A DNA stretch of 21,700 nucleotides from a virus, in IMG/VR virus record IMGVR_UViG_3300008416_000028, positions 1 to 21,700 of that record. One strand, 5' to 3'. Shown here one piece after another: positions 1 to 5,652 of this stretch. A program made the position numbers and the translations under genes. Within the stretch, counting starts at the first letter, position 1; the number at the start of each line of letters is the position of its first letter. Below the pieces are notes generated by a model. The model was given only the letters and a program-made list of their open reading frames with translations, did not search any database and was not told the origin of the DNA.

Positions 1-185
1 GGGTAAATCAGCGGCTCGTGCGCGACAAGTACGAACATCGCGACACCCCTATCGAAACGATGATGAATTTCACCCAGGGCAAGGTCCTTGTAATCCGCAC
101 CGACACAGACGAGACAATCGAGGACCGCGATATGATGGAGTCCGAAAAACAGCAGCAGATAGACTTCGAGAAGAACAAAAAGTAG
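1..185 (+). CDS. C-terminal end of an unknown protein (5' truncated)
   Basis: The frame starting at base 3 is open from the window edge to a TAG at 183-185 and encodes about 60 residues beginning VNQRLVRDKYEHRD and ending in a charged tail (EKQQQIDFEKNKK). The start lies outside the window. It is followed after 4 bases by the HNH gene on the same strand, which supports it as the end of a co-transcribed gene. I do not recognise the family; the visible part is hydrophilic, without membrane segments or Cys motifs. Confidence 0.6.
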   Translation, partial: VNQRLVRDKYEHRDTPIETMMNFTQGKVLVIRTDTDETIEDRDMMESEKQQQIDFEKNKK

Positions 186-189
186 GTCA

Positions 190-612
190 ATGAAGGAAAT
201 ACCGCTCACACAAGGCTTTGTAGCACTGGTTGACGACGAAGATTATGAGCGTCTGGCGTGCGTGGATTGGCACGTTGCGTTCCACAGCGGCCATCCTTAT
301 GCCGAACATTCACATAAAGGCGAGATTATCAAAATGGCCCGGTATATCGTCAATGCACAGACAGGCGAAGATGTTCACCATATTGACGGCGATAGTTTGA
401 ACAACCAGCAAGAGAATCTGCACAGGTGTAATCGATCTGAACACATGATGCTACACAAGCCAGGGCCGCTTTCAGAGATAATGGTCGGAAAAATGGTCAA
501 AGATTACTACGACCCTGCCGAGTTATCAACAAATGTGGATGAGTTATGCACAATCTCACAATTCGCAGCATCCAGCATGATGAAAACTAATGGTGACATC
601 GAGCAAACTTAA
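190..612 (+). CDS. HNH endonuclease (phage homing-type)
   Basis: A 140-aa protein with the HNH_3-like pattern of phage free-standing HNH nucleases: an N-terminal part ending in W..Y....G....MARYI, then VHHIDGDSLNNQQENL at residues 62-77 and SEHMMLHK at 83-90. The paired His (63/64), the Asn cluster (71-76) and His85 match the metal-binding beta-beta-alpha core. Known members nick or cut DNA and often spread as selfish genes. The C-terminal 45 residues (from about 95) are not recognised and may help bind DNA. The start is the ATG after AGTAGGTCA. It is the last gene before a 170-base structured gap, fitting an inserted nuclease between unrelated genes. Confidence 0.85.
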   Translation: MKEIPLTQGFVALVDDEDYERLACVDWHVAFHSGHPYAEHSHKGEIIKMARYIVNAQTGEDVHHIDGDSLNNQQENLHRCNRSEHMMLHKPGPLSEIMVGKMVKDYYDPAELSTNVDELCTISQFAASSMMKTNGDIEQT

Positions 613-766
613 CAAAAAACCTAACAAGCTCTATAAAGTCTAATCGTAGATTGAGACAGGACTTATGCCAGAAGCAAGAATTTCACAAGGTCTGATACTG
701 ATAGGTTAGGCTCTGATTTGTTTTTTAGACTTACAGTATTCCGCTGCGCTCCATACTGTAAGTCTT
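613..766 (+). promoter_or_regulatory. Structured intergenic leader before the radical SAM gene
   Basis: No gene is visible here. CCTAAC near 620 can pair with GTTAGG near 705. Inside it, GTCTAATC and GATTGAGAC around 637-656 form a hairpin with a GTA loop and one bulge. A second, perfect hairpin follows at 727-765. No sigma70 promoter is obvious. It could be a leader RNA or simply hairpin-rich spacer; I do not recognise a riboswitch class. Confidence 0.35.
727..765. repeat. Perfect 13-bp inverted repeat (hairpin)
   Basis: AGACTTACAGTAT at 727-739 is exactly complementary to ATACTGTAAGTCT at 753-765, with a 13-base loop (740-752) that reads TCCGCTGCGCTCC. The T-run lies before the hairpin on the plus strand (721-726), so neither strand gives the hairpin-then-T order of an intrinsic terminator. 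It ends 1 base before a possible GTG start and 16 bases before the preferred ATG of the radical SAM gene, so it may affect translation. The GC loop with an AT-rich stem is reminiscent of REP-type palindromes. Confidence 0.75.
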
Positions 767-781
767 GTGGAAAAAGCACTT

Positions 782-1591
782 ATGATACGAGTATTCGCCA
801 GAAGGACGAAAAAGAGCCCGACAGACGAGAACGCTTATTACGGTGGGCCGCCGCTGTGGCGTATCGAGACTGACGAGCCCGTTCAAATATCCTGCACATT
901 CACCTATGACCGCTCCAGGGCCGAAATGCTGAGAGATACCTGGGAGGATGCGGGGTATCAAACCATGCTCGGCGGGCCAGCTTACGGCACAACGGCCGAC
1001 GGGTTCTTCCCCGGTGTGTTCCTCAAGCCCGGCTGCGTAATCACTTCGAGGGGTTGCAATAACGAGTGTTGGTTCTGCTCAGTGCCGACAAAAGAGGGGC
1101 CGATCCGAGAAATCCCTATTACAGAGGGCTTCGACGTCTGCGACTCAAATCTCCTACAGTGTTCCGAGAAGCATATCCGGGCCGTGTTCAAGATGCTCGG
1201 CAAGCAAAAGCAGAGGGCCACATTCACAGGCGGTCTCGAAGCCGCCCTGCTCAAAGACTGGCATATAGACCTACTCGTCAAGCTCAAACCCGAGACGGTA
1301 TTTCTGGCCTACGATACGCCCGACGATTACGAGCCGCTCAGAGAGGCCAGCAAACTCCTGATCCCGCACGTATTCTCAAAAGAGTCCCACAAAGCTCAGT
1401 GCTACGTCCTGATCGGTTATCCGCGGGATACGATGGATAAGGCCCGAAAGAGGCTTGAGCAAGTCCTCGCTCTCGGCTTAACCCCCTTCGCAATGCTCTA
1501 CAAAGATCAAGACCACGGCCGATCAGAATTCGGTTGGGCCAAATTCCAAAGAGAATTCTGCCGCAAAGCAATAATCTATGGGGGCTTATGA
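782..1591 (+). CDS. Radical SAM protein of unknown substrate
   Basis: A 269-aa protein with the radical SAM signature RGCNNECWFCSVPTKEG (C92, C96, C99 counted from this ATG), which binds a 4Fe-4S cluster and S-adenosylmethionine. Downstream, FTGGLEA fits the GGE-like SAM-amino contact and the segments FLAYD and LIGYPRDTMDKA fit later barrel strands. It is short, so probably a bare barrel with little extra domain. The N-terminus MIRVFARRTKKSPTDENAYYGGPPL looks complete from this ATG; a GTG at 767 would add five residues but sits right against the hairpin. It overlaps the next gene by ATGA, so it is in one operon with a zinc ribbon and a DNA methyltransferase. A role in nucleic-acid modification is an inference from that context. 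Confidence 0.85.
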   Translation: MIRVFARRTKKSPTDENAYYGGPPLWRIETDEPVQISCTFTYDRSRAEMLRDTWEDAGYQTMLGGPAYGTTADGFFPGVFLKPGCVITSRGCNNECWFCSVPTKEGPIREIPITEGFDVCDSNLLQCSEKHIRAVFKMLGKQKQRATFTGGLEAALLKDWHIDLLVKLKPETVFLAYDTPDDYEPLREASKLLIPHVFSKESHKAQCYVLIGYPRDTMDKARKRLEQVLALGLTPFAMLYKDQDHGRSEFGWAKFQREFCRKAIIYGGL

Positions 1592-1734
1592 CAAACCAAG
1601 ACAAGATAATATCGTACCCTCAGTATTGCTTCGACTGTTATTTCTCGTTCGTTTCGGCGGATCGGCACGCAAAATGCCCCCGATGCGGCGGCACGAACAC
1701 CAAAAACTGTTTCGGGGAGCCCTATGAGAAATAG
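1588..1734 (+). CDS. 48-aa zinc-ribbon protein
   Basis: MTNQDKIISYPQYCFDCYFSF... then AKCPRCGGTNTKNCFGEPYEK: two CxxC knuckles (CFDC and CPRC) about 16 residues apart, the pattern of a small rubredoxin/zinc-ribbon fold. The ATG overlaps the stop of the radical SAM gene (ATGA) and its own end overlaps the start of the methyltransferase by 11 bases, so translation is probably coupled. Such ribbons often bind DNA, RNA or a partner protein; here it may be an adaptor for the neighbouring enzymes (inference). The upstream in-frame extension to 1534 lies inside the radical SAM gene and is not needed. Confidence 0.7.
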   Translation: MTNQDKIISYPQYCFDCYFSFVSADRHAKCPRCGGTNTKNCFGEPYEK

Positions 1735-3106
1735 CTGGCAGAATTGCTACGATGACGGCTGGAAGGGCCGGATAGTCGATGAAGCGTTTGCGCACCCGGC
1801 CAAAATGGCCTACGGTCTACTCAAGCGTATATTGGCCCACGCGGCCGCGGAGGGCTGGTTAAAACCGGGGCACATAATAGTCGACCCCTTCGGCGGTATC
1901 GGCTCCACGGGGATTCTGGGTGCTTATGAGGGCTATCAGGTGGTGTGCTGCGAGTTGGAGCAGCGGTTCGTGGACCTTGCCCGGCAGAATTTTGAGCTTC
2001 ACGCCAAGGCGTTAGAGGCCCTGGGCTGCCCGCAGCCTCAGATTATCCAGGGGGATTCGAGGAGGTTGTGCGGGGTAGTGGCCGACTGTATTGTGTCGAG
2101 CCCGCCGTTTCAGAAGGCGCAAACGGGCGGCGGCATTGCCAAGAAGGGATATCATAACGAAGCGATGCGTAGGGGTGTGTTTGACCTGGTCGGCAAGAGG
2201 GCGTATATGCCGGAGAATCAGGGCACAGCAGACGGCAACTTGGCGGCGATGCCGCCGGGGGAGGTTGATGCGGTGATCGGCTCACCGCCTTACGCCGAGA
2301 CTCTCAAGGGGGATGGCACACAGAGCGAGACGGCGGCCGAATCAAGAGACAAAAGAAGGACCGAGGGCGGCTCGCTCGGCCAGAGCCAGCGGACGCAGGG
2401 CTACGGCTCTGACGGCAACTTGGGGAACCTGAAGGCGGGGAGCGTGGACGCGGTTGTGTCGAGCCCGCCATTTTCGAGCCCAGGCTCACAGCCAGCGGGA
2501 AATATGCCCTCGACTCCAATCCGTAGCAAAATACGGAAAATGGGATTGGAGAAGAAAGCCGGTGAGGAATACGGCCGGACCCCCGGCAATCTCGGCAATC
2601 TCAAGCCCGGCGACGTCGATATGATATGCTCAAGCCCACCGTGGGAGAACCAAGAACCGTGCCAAGATGACAATTTCAGGCTATCTGATGGGCGCAAAGC
2701 TCCACCGCAGGGCCAAGGCGGCTATGGGCAAACAGAGGGAAACATCGGTAACGACAAGGGCGAGACCTTCTGGCAGGCCGCTCGGCAGATAGTCCAGCAG
2801 TGCCGTGAAATACTCAAGCCCGGCGGCGTAGCGATTTGGGTAGTCAAGAATTTCGTCCGAAACAAGAAAATAGTGGATTTCACCGGCGACTGGCGGCGGC
2901 TGTGCGAGTCGTGTGGCTTCGAGGCGCTGCACGAACATCACGCAATGCTGGTCAAGGAGACGAAAGAGGCGGGGCTGTTCGGGGAGATTGTCGAGAAGAA
3001 GGAACGCAAGAGCTTCTTCCGCAGGCTGGCCGAGTCCAAGGGCTCGCCGCCGATAGACTACGAAACTGTACTGTGCATGAGGACAGCGGCCCCGCCGATC
3101 ACTTAA
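1724..3106 (+). CDS. DNA methyltransferase with four SPP[FYW] motifs
   Basis: A 460-aa SAM-dependent DNA amino-methyltransferase. DPFGGIGSTG (residues 54-63) is the SAM-binding motif I and CCELEQRFVDLA (75-86) the following acidic motif. The catalytic (S/T)PP(Y/F/W) motif appears four times: SSPPF 125-129, GSPPY 186-190, SSPPF 246-250 and SSPPW 303-307. The last three sit in near-identical repeats (GNL..[LM]..G.VD....SPP) starting at 170, 230 and 287, and a fifth partial copy (EGNIGN) is at 339-344. The fold resumes with REILKPGGVAIWVVKNF (361-377). The SPP form is typical of N4-cytosine or N6-adenine enzymes of the beta/N4C type. Long Gly/Gln-rich linkers separate the copies. It is the last gene of the radical SAM cassette and its end overlaps a small minus-strand gene. 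Confidence 0.85.
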   Translation: MRNSWQNCYDDGWKGRIVDEAFAHPAKMAYGLLKRILAHAAAEGWLKPGHIIVDPFGGIGSTGILGAYEGYQVVCCELEQRFVDLARQNFELHAKALEALGCPQPQIIQGDSRRLCGVVADCIVSSPPFQKAQTGGGIAKKGYHNEAMRRGVFDLVGKRAYMPENQGTADGNLAAMPPGEVDAVIGSPPYAETLKGDGTQSETAAESRDKRRTEGGSLGQSQRTQGYGSDGNLGNLKAGSVDAVVSSPPFSSPGSQPAGNMPSTPIRSKIRKMGLEKKAGEEYGRTPGNLGNLKPGDVDMICSSPPWENQEPCQDDNFRLSDGRKAPPQGQGGYGQTEGNIGNDKGETFWQAARQIVQQCREILKPGGVAIWVVKNFVRNKKIVDFTGDWRRLCESCGFEALHEHHAMLVKETKEAGLFGEIVEKKERKSFFRRLAESKGSPPIDYETVLCMRTAAPPIT

Positions 3107-3170
3107 TCTTGTGAAACACCATACTCAGCGCCGCAAAGAATATACTCACCGCTATTATCGCATAGATCAT
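3099..3170 (-). CDS. 23-aa hydrophobic membrane peptide
   Basis: On the minus strand the ATG at 3170-3168 overlaps the stop of the 47-aa gene (ATGA), with GAGG eight bases upstream. It encodes MIYAIIAVSIFFAALSMVFHKIK: one continuous hydrophobic helix of about 17 residues followed by a basic tail. Size and charge pattern fit a single-pass membrane micro-peptide (toxin-like, lysis-regulator or superinfection-exclusion peptides have this form), but the function is unknown. Its last 8 bases overlap the end of the methyltransferase gene on the other strand. Confidence 0.55.
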   Translation of the reverse strand: MIYAIIAVSIFFAALSMVFHKIK

Positions 3171-3310
3171 ATCATCAGCCTCGGCGCGGCGATGAAACAT
3201 TGGCAGTTATCGGGATCCGACTCTTTGAGACAGCCGCGCCAAACAAACTCACCGTCAATCTCGTAATCCTCGTACCACATACACCCTTGGCATTGAGTCT
3301 CGGTGTCCAT
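3167..3310 (-). CDS. 47-aa Cys-rich hypothetical protein
   Basis: MDTETQCQGCMWYEDYEIDGEFVWRG... with Cys at 7, 10, 27, 36 and 38, ending CQCFIAAPRLMI. The CxxC plus a later CxC suggest a small metal-binding fold. The ATG overlaps the stop of the upstream 98-aa gene (TAATG) and its stop overlaps the next start (ATGA), so three genes are translationally coupled. The longer in-frame reading that starts near 3448 is Arg/Ser-rich and lies inside the upstream gene, so I reject it. No family recognised. Confidence 0.65.
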   Translation of the reverse strand: MDTETQCQGCMWYEDYEIDGEFVWRGCLKESDPDNCQCFIAAPRLMI

Positions 3311-3606
3311 TATGAGCCCCCTTCCGCTTCGGCTATGACTTCTTGGAGTAACATAGGGGCGAGAGCTAACTCGTCGGGGTCTGGTTGAGGCCCTGTACCT
3401 AAAAAATATCGTATGCAAATGCTTAGGGCTTTTTCTGTTTCTTTGCACGCCTTCAGCAAGTCCGGGGCGGCATCGAGAACGGCCAACACCTTGCCGGGTA
3501 CTTCATTCATAAACTGAATGGCCCCGGCGTCCATGTTCGACCGGGCGAAATCCATACAACTGCAAAAATGCTTCCACCCTTTTTCAAATTCCTGTTTGGT
3601 TATCAT
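3310..3606 (-). CDS. 98-aa hypothetical phage protein
   Basis: Starts at the ATG 3606-3604 with AGGG seven bases upstream; a TTG two codons earlier is less likely. Product MITKQEFEKGWKHFCSCMDFARSNMDAGAIQF... then APDLLKACKETEKALSICIRYFLGTG. The middle part resembles the helical 'APDLLEACK' stretch common in small phage proteins of unknown function. Mostly alpha-helical, soluble, with three Cys in the first third. Translationally coupled to the Cys-rich gene downstream. No function can be assigned. Confidence 0.7.
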   Translation of the reverse strand: MITKQEFEKGWKHFCSCMDFARSNMDAGAIQFMNEVPGKVLAVLDAAPDLLKACKETEKALSICIRYFLGTGPQPDPDELALAPMLLQEVIAEAEGGS

Positions 3607-3639
3607 TTTCAAACCCTTTCTAATGGCACTATTGCCAAG

Positions 3640-3680
3640 GCCCCGCCTTGCCTTGAAGCCACGGCCATGCCGGGCGGGGC
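3640..3680. repeat. GC-rich inverted repeat between minus-strand genes
   Basis: GCCCCGCC near 3640-3647 pairs with GGCGGGGC at 3673-3680 across a 25-base loop. It lies between two genes of the minus-strand operon. There is no T-run, so it is more likely an RNA processing or stability hairpin than a terminator. Confidence 0.35.
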
Positions 3681-3700
3681 TTGCAGGCTGTTGATAATGG

Positions 3701-3940
3701 TCAGCTTGGAATATGCACGGTAGTCCGTGCTACTTTGCACTGTGGCTTTCTCTTCTTTCTGCATTTCGGGCAGGTAGCCAAGCCGTCTTTGTGCAGAATC
3801 CAGCCTTTACGATTAGCCCGTCTCGCCGCTACCGCTTGCGTGTTGCCGATGAAGCGGTGGGGGAATTCATGGTCATCGTGTTCGTCAAAGTTGATGTGGT
3901 CGCAGTACAGGTGCATAGTGTATTGGCCGAGTTGTGCCAT
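3701..3940 (-). CDS. 79-aa putative zinc-binding protein
   Basis: MAQLGQYTMHLYCDHINFDEHDDHEFPHRF... then GWILHKDGLATCPKCRKKRKPQC. CPKC (57-60) plus C68 near a basic C-terminus gives a likely half or short zinc ribbon; the His/Asp-rich N-terminal part could supply other ligands. AAGGGG lies about 8 bases before the ATG, which supports this start. Second gene of the minus-strand operon. Small phage proteins with this W....DG...CP.C ending are common but uncharacterised. Confidence 0.7.
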   Translation of the reverse strand: MAQLGQYTMHLYCDHINFDEHDDHEFPHRFIGNTQAVAARRANRKGWILHKDGLATCPKCRKKRKPQCKVARTTVHIPS

Positions 3941-4021
3941 TTTCTTACCCCTTAAAGATCGCCGGGCCCGGACCTGACACCGACTGGCCGGCCCCGACGT
4001 CCATCCGTGTTAGGTTGCTGA

Positions 4022-4204
4022 TTACTGAGGCGGATAAATTGTGCAATCGCCATTAAAACGCTTGTTATGGACATGTTCAGGCCAGCGAACCTCGTAAGTA
4101 ACGTTTGGCTCTATAGCGAAGCCAGCGTGTTCAGACGCGGTATCATCGTCCGCCCAGCGCTCTAACAAATCCGAGCCTTCAATAAACTCCGGTTCATGTT
4201 GCAT
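4022..4204 (-). CDS. 60-aa hypothetical protein, first of the minus-strand operon
   Basis: Chosen start is the ATG at 4204-4202, with AGGG seven bases upstream, giving MQHEPEFIEGSDLLERWADDDTASEHAGF... The frame is open further up to ATG-ATG at 4303, which would add 33 residues (MMTGSINLITSVRRGH...). That upper ATG lies almost exactly where the promoter at 4310-4338 should start transcription, so a leaderless longer product is a real alternative. Acidic, soluble, no motif recognised. Confidence 0.6.
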   Translation of the reverse strand: MQHEPEFIEGSDLLERWADDDTASEHAGFAIEPNVTYEVRWPEHVHNKRFNGDCTIYPPQ

Positions 4205-4309
4205 AATCCTACCCTCGAAAGAACCGCCCAGCGCAGACGACAACCGGCTCAAGGGATGCCCGCGCCGGACGGAAGTAATCAGATTGATTGAGCCAGTCAT
4301 CATAGTTAC

Positions 4310-4338
4310 ATATTACCAGACGGCGGGCGGCTTGTCAA
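4310..4338 (-). promoter_or_regulatory. Sigma70-type promoter of the minus-strand operon
   Basis: Reading the minus strand, TTGACA (4338-4333) is followed by exactly 17 bases and TAATAT (4315-4310). This is a perfect -35 and a 4-of-6 -10 at the ideal spacing. Transcription would begin near 4303 and run through the five small minus-strand genes. It is divergent from the plus promoter at 4464-4491. Confidence 0.8.
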
Positions 4339-4463
4339 GGAAAAAATAAAATAAAATGAATAGCACGGGAGTAGAGCACCGCCAAAAACCCCGTTATTAG
4401 CCAAATGGCCGGGAAAATGCGGCCCGCGTGCGAATAGAATGGGAATAGAGAGCACCTTTATAT
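4339..4463. other. Intergenic region between divergent promoters with repeated motif
   Basis: No gene. It holds an A-rich run (4341-4357), a GGCCG/CGGCC short hairpin (4407-4424), and two copies of GGGARTAGAG(AG)CACC at 4367-4380 and 4441-4456, the second just upstream of the plus -35. Direct repeats in this position may be operator sites for a regulator; this is an inference from position. Confidence 0.35.
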
Positions 4464-4491
4464 TTGACATACTTGAGCGGGTCGGTATAAT
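4464..4491 (+). promoter_or_regulatory. Consensus sigma70 promoter driving the ncRNA/tRNA region
   Basis: TTGACA at 4464-4469, a 16-base spacer and TATAAT at 4486-4491: both hexamers are perfect. The expected start is about 4498. The first protein start codon downstream that looks real is over 600 bases away (5133), so the first product is RNA: the structured region and the tRNA, possibly continuing into the terminase genes. Confidence 0.88.
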
Positions 4492-4497
4492 TCAAGG

Positions 4498-5024
4498 TTG
4501 CTAATTGGAAACCGCTAACTGAAAGGGTAGTCCGATGTCATAGTCAAGGTGTTTGGCGTACAATTCTGCACGGACAACACAGTATGCAGAATCAAACCGG
4601 CTCTTTGTAATCAGTGAATATGTGCAGTGTGCGGCGGTAAGACACACGGCGGTGCGGTCAAGGTGTTGTAAAGCATTAAGGAAAGACTCCGCATGGAAGT
4701 GCAGAACCTCGATAGGACTGAACACCTATCCTGCCCACTGCATTAGCTCTTTGATAAGCGGGTATATCAGTGGTGATACGAAGCTACTAAGTAGAAGAAA
4801 GGCACTCCGGTAAGGGAGGGCCTCAAACATAGGTGGTAGCGGCCAGACGTTGATAACTTACTTACTAGGGTTACGCAACAATTGGTTGACCGATTCCGAC
4901 CACTGATACCAAATACCGGGGGCCAAACGGCTACGGCGGCGACACAATGTGGCTCCAATTGCGGAGTCGGATGGAAACGCAAGAAACGCCCTGCTGCCTC
5001 TCTCGCAAGAGCCCCTGATTTTAT
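4498..5024 (+). ncRNA. Candidate large structured non-coding RNA (class not identified)
   Basis: About 530 bases with no credible protein in any frame, behind a perfect promoter and directly before a tRNA. Many local and long pairings are visible: ATTCTGCA 4563-4570 with TGCAGAAT 4585-4592, extended by GTTTG 4551-4555 with CAAAC 4593-4597; GTGTG 4627-4631 with CACAC 4643-4647; GTGCGG 4652-4657 with CCGCAT 4689-4694; GATAGG 4711-4716 with CCTATC 4725-4730 inside GTGCAG 4699-4704/CTGCAT 4738-4743; GGC-A-CTCC 4801-4808 with GGAG-G-GCC 4815-4822; GTAGC 4836-4840 with GCTAC 4930-4934 around CAAC/GTTG 4876-4888; GGCTCC 4951-4956 with GGAGTC 4963-4968; CTCT/AGAG 5000-5011. An 11-base motif GTCAAGGTGTT occurs twice (4543, 4657). 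Known large phage RNAs next to tRNAs are GOLLD and ROOL; membership is an inference needing covariance-model search. The 3' end is unknown and may include the tRNA. Confidence 0.7.
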
Positions 5025-5095
5025 CGCCGCGTAGAGTAGAGGCCACTCGCCAGGCTCATATCCTGGAAACGTCGGTTCGATTCCGGCCGCTGCAA
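5025..5095 (+). tRNA. tRNA-Met (anticodon CAT), initiator-like
   Basis: Cloverleaf by eye: acceptor 5025-5031/5088-5094, D stem GAGT/ACTC (5034-5037/5045-5048) with a 7-base loop, anticodon stem CCAGG/CCTGG (5050-5054/5062-5066) with loop CTCATAT (anticodon CAT 5057-5059), 4-base variable loop, T stem GTCGG/CCGGC (5071-5075/5083-5087) with loop TTCGATT. Position 1 is C opposite A72, and the D stem has A11-U24: both are hallmarks of bacterial initiator tRNA. The third hallmark, three G-C pairs at 29-31/39-41, is only partly met (A29-U41). The acceptor stem has one further mismatch (C4/U69), and CCA is not encoded. It may be a working tRNA or a tRNA-like domain of the upstream RNA. Confidence 0.8.
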
Positions 5096-5132
5096 ATAAC
5101 TAAACTCACGGCACATTTTGGAACAAGAATAA

Positions 5133-5651
5133 ATGGCTAACACCCCCACCAAGACACGCTTTTGGGACAGGCAGGAGAGATTCCTTGACGAACATATCGC
5201 TACCGGCCTCAAAGACCCTGTTACGGCGGCTATAGTGGCGGGGTACAGTAAAAAGACAGCCCGTGTCCAAGCGTTCCAGCTCTTAGCACGTCTTAGCATA
5301 CAGGAGAGACTGGCCGTCAAGCTCGAACCGTTACTCACCAAGTACAGCGTAGATCAAGACAGGGTGATGCAGGAGCTTGTTGCTTTGGGCTTCGGCCGCA
5401 TTACAGATGTCTGCGAAATCGGCCCGGCCGGCGTCAAGATTAAAGAGGGCAGCGAGTTGAGCGATGAGGCTATTGCCACAATATCAGAGGCAAGCGATCA
5501 CTTCGGCTCGGACGGCCGTCGAGGCGTCAAGGTGAAACTCCACGACAAGATCAAGGCGCTGACTCTACTAACACAGATATTACAGATGGTTCAAGACAAG
5601 GGGCAGGGTGACGTAAACTTGACTTTCAACATTGTCAATTACGCAGGATAA
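5133..5651 (+). CDS. terS: Terminase small subunit
   Basis: A 172-aa protein matching the XtmA-type small terminase. The N-terminal helix-turn-helix part reads FLDEHIATGLKDPVTAAIVAGYSKKTARVQAFQLL (about residues 17-51), the family's 'ATxAAIxAGYSxKTA' signature that recognises phage DNA. The C-terminal KVKLHDKIKALTLLTQILQM (about 132-151) is the usual oligomerisation/large-subunit end. It recruits phage DNA to the packaging motor. The start is the ATG at 5133, with a weak GGAAC upstream, 37 bases after the tRNA. The large subunit begins one base past its stop. Confidence 0.92.
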   Translation: MANTPTKTRFWDRQERFLDEHIATGLKDPVTAAIVAGYSKKTARVQAFQLLARLSIQERLAVKLEPLLTKYSVDQDRVMQELVALGFGRITDVCEIGPAGVKIKEGSELSDEAIATISEASDHFGSDGRRGVKVKLHDKIKALTLLTQILQMVQDKGQGDVNLTFNIVNYAG

Positions 5652-5652
5652 T

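Noticed and set aside
721-765. Hairpin with T-run as intrinsic terminator
   Set aside because: The T-run precedes the hairpin on the plus strand and becomes an A-run after it on the minus strand, so it fits neither direction.
4553-4813. Open frame of 86 codons on the plus strand within the ncRNA region
   Set aside because: No ribosome site, scattered Cys/Ser/Arg composition without domain pattern, and the bases are better explained by RNA stems such as 4563-4592.
4936-5095. Split or intron-containing tRNA with its 5' half at 4936
   Set aside because: GCGGCG could serve as an acceptor strand, but no D-arm follows it, while 5025-5048 supplies a good D-arm in the right place.
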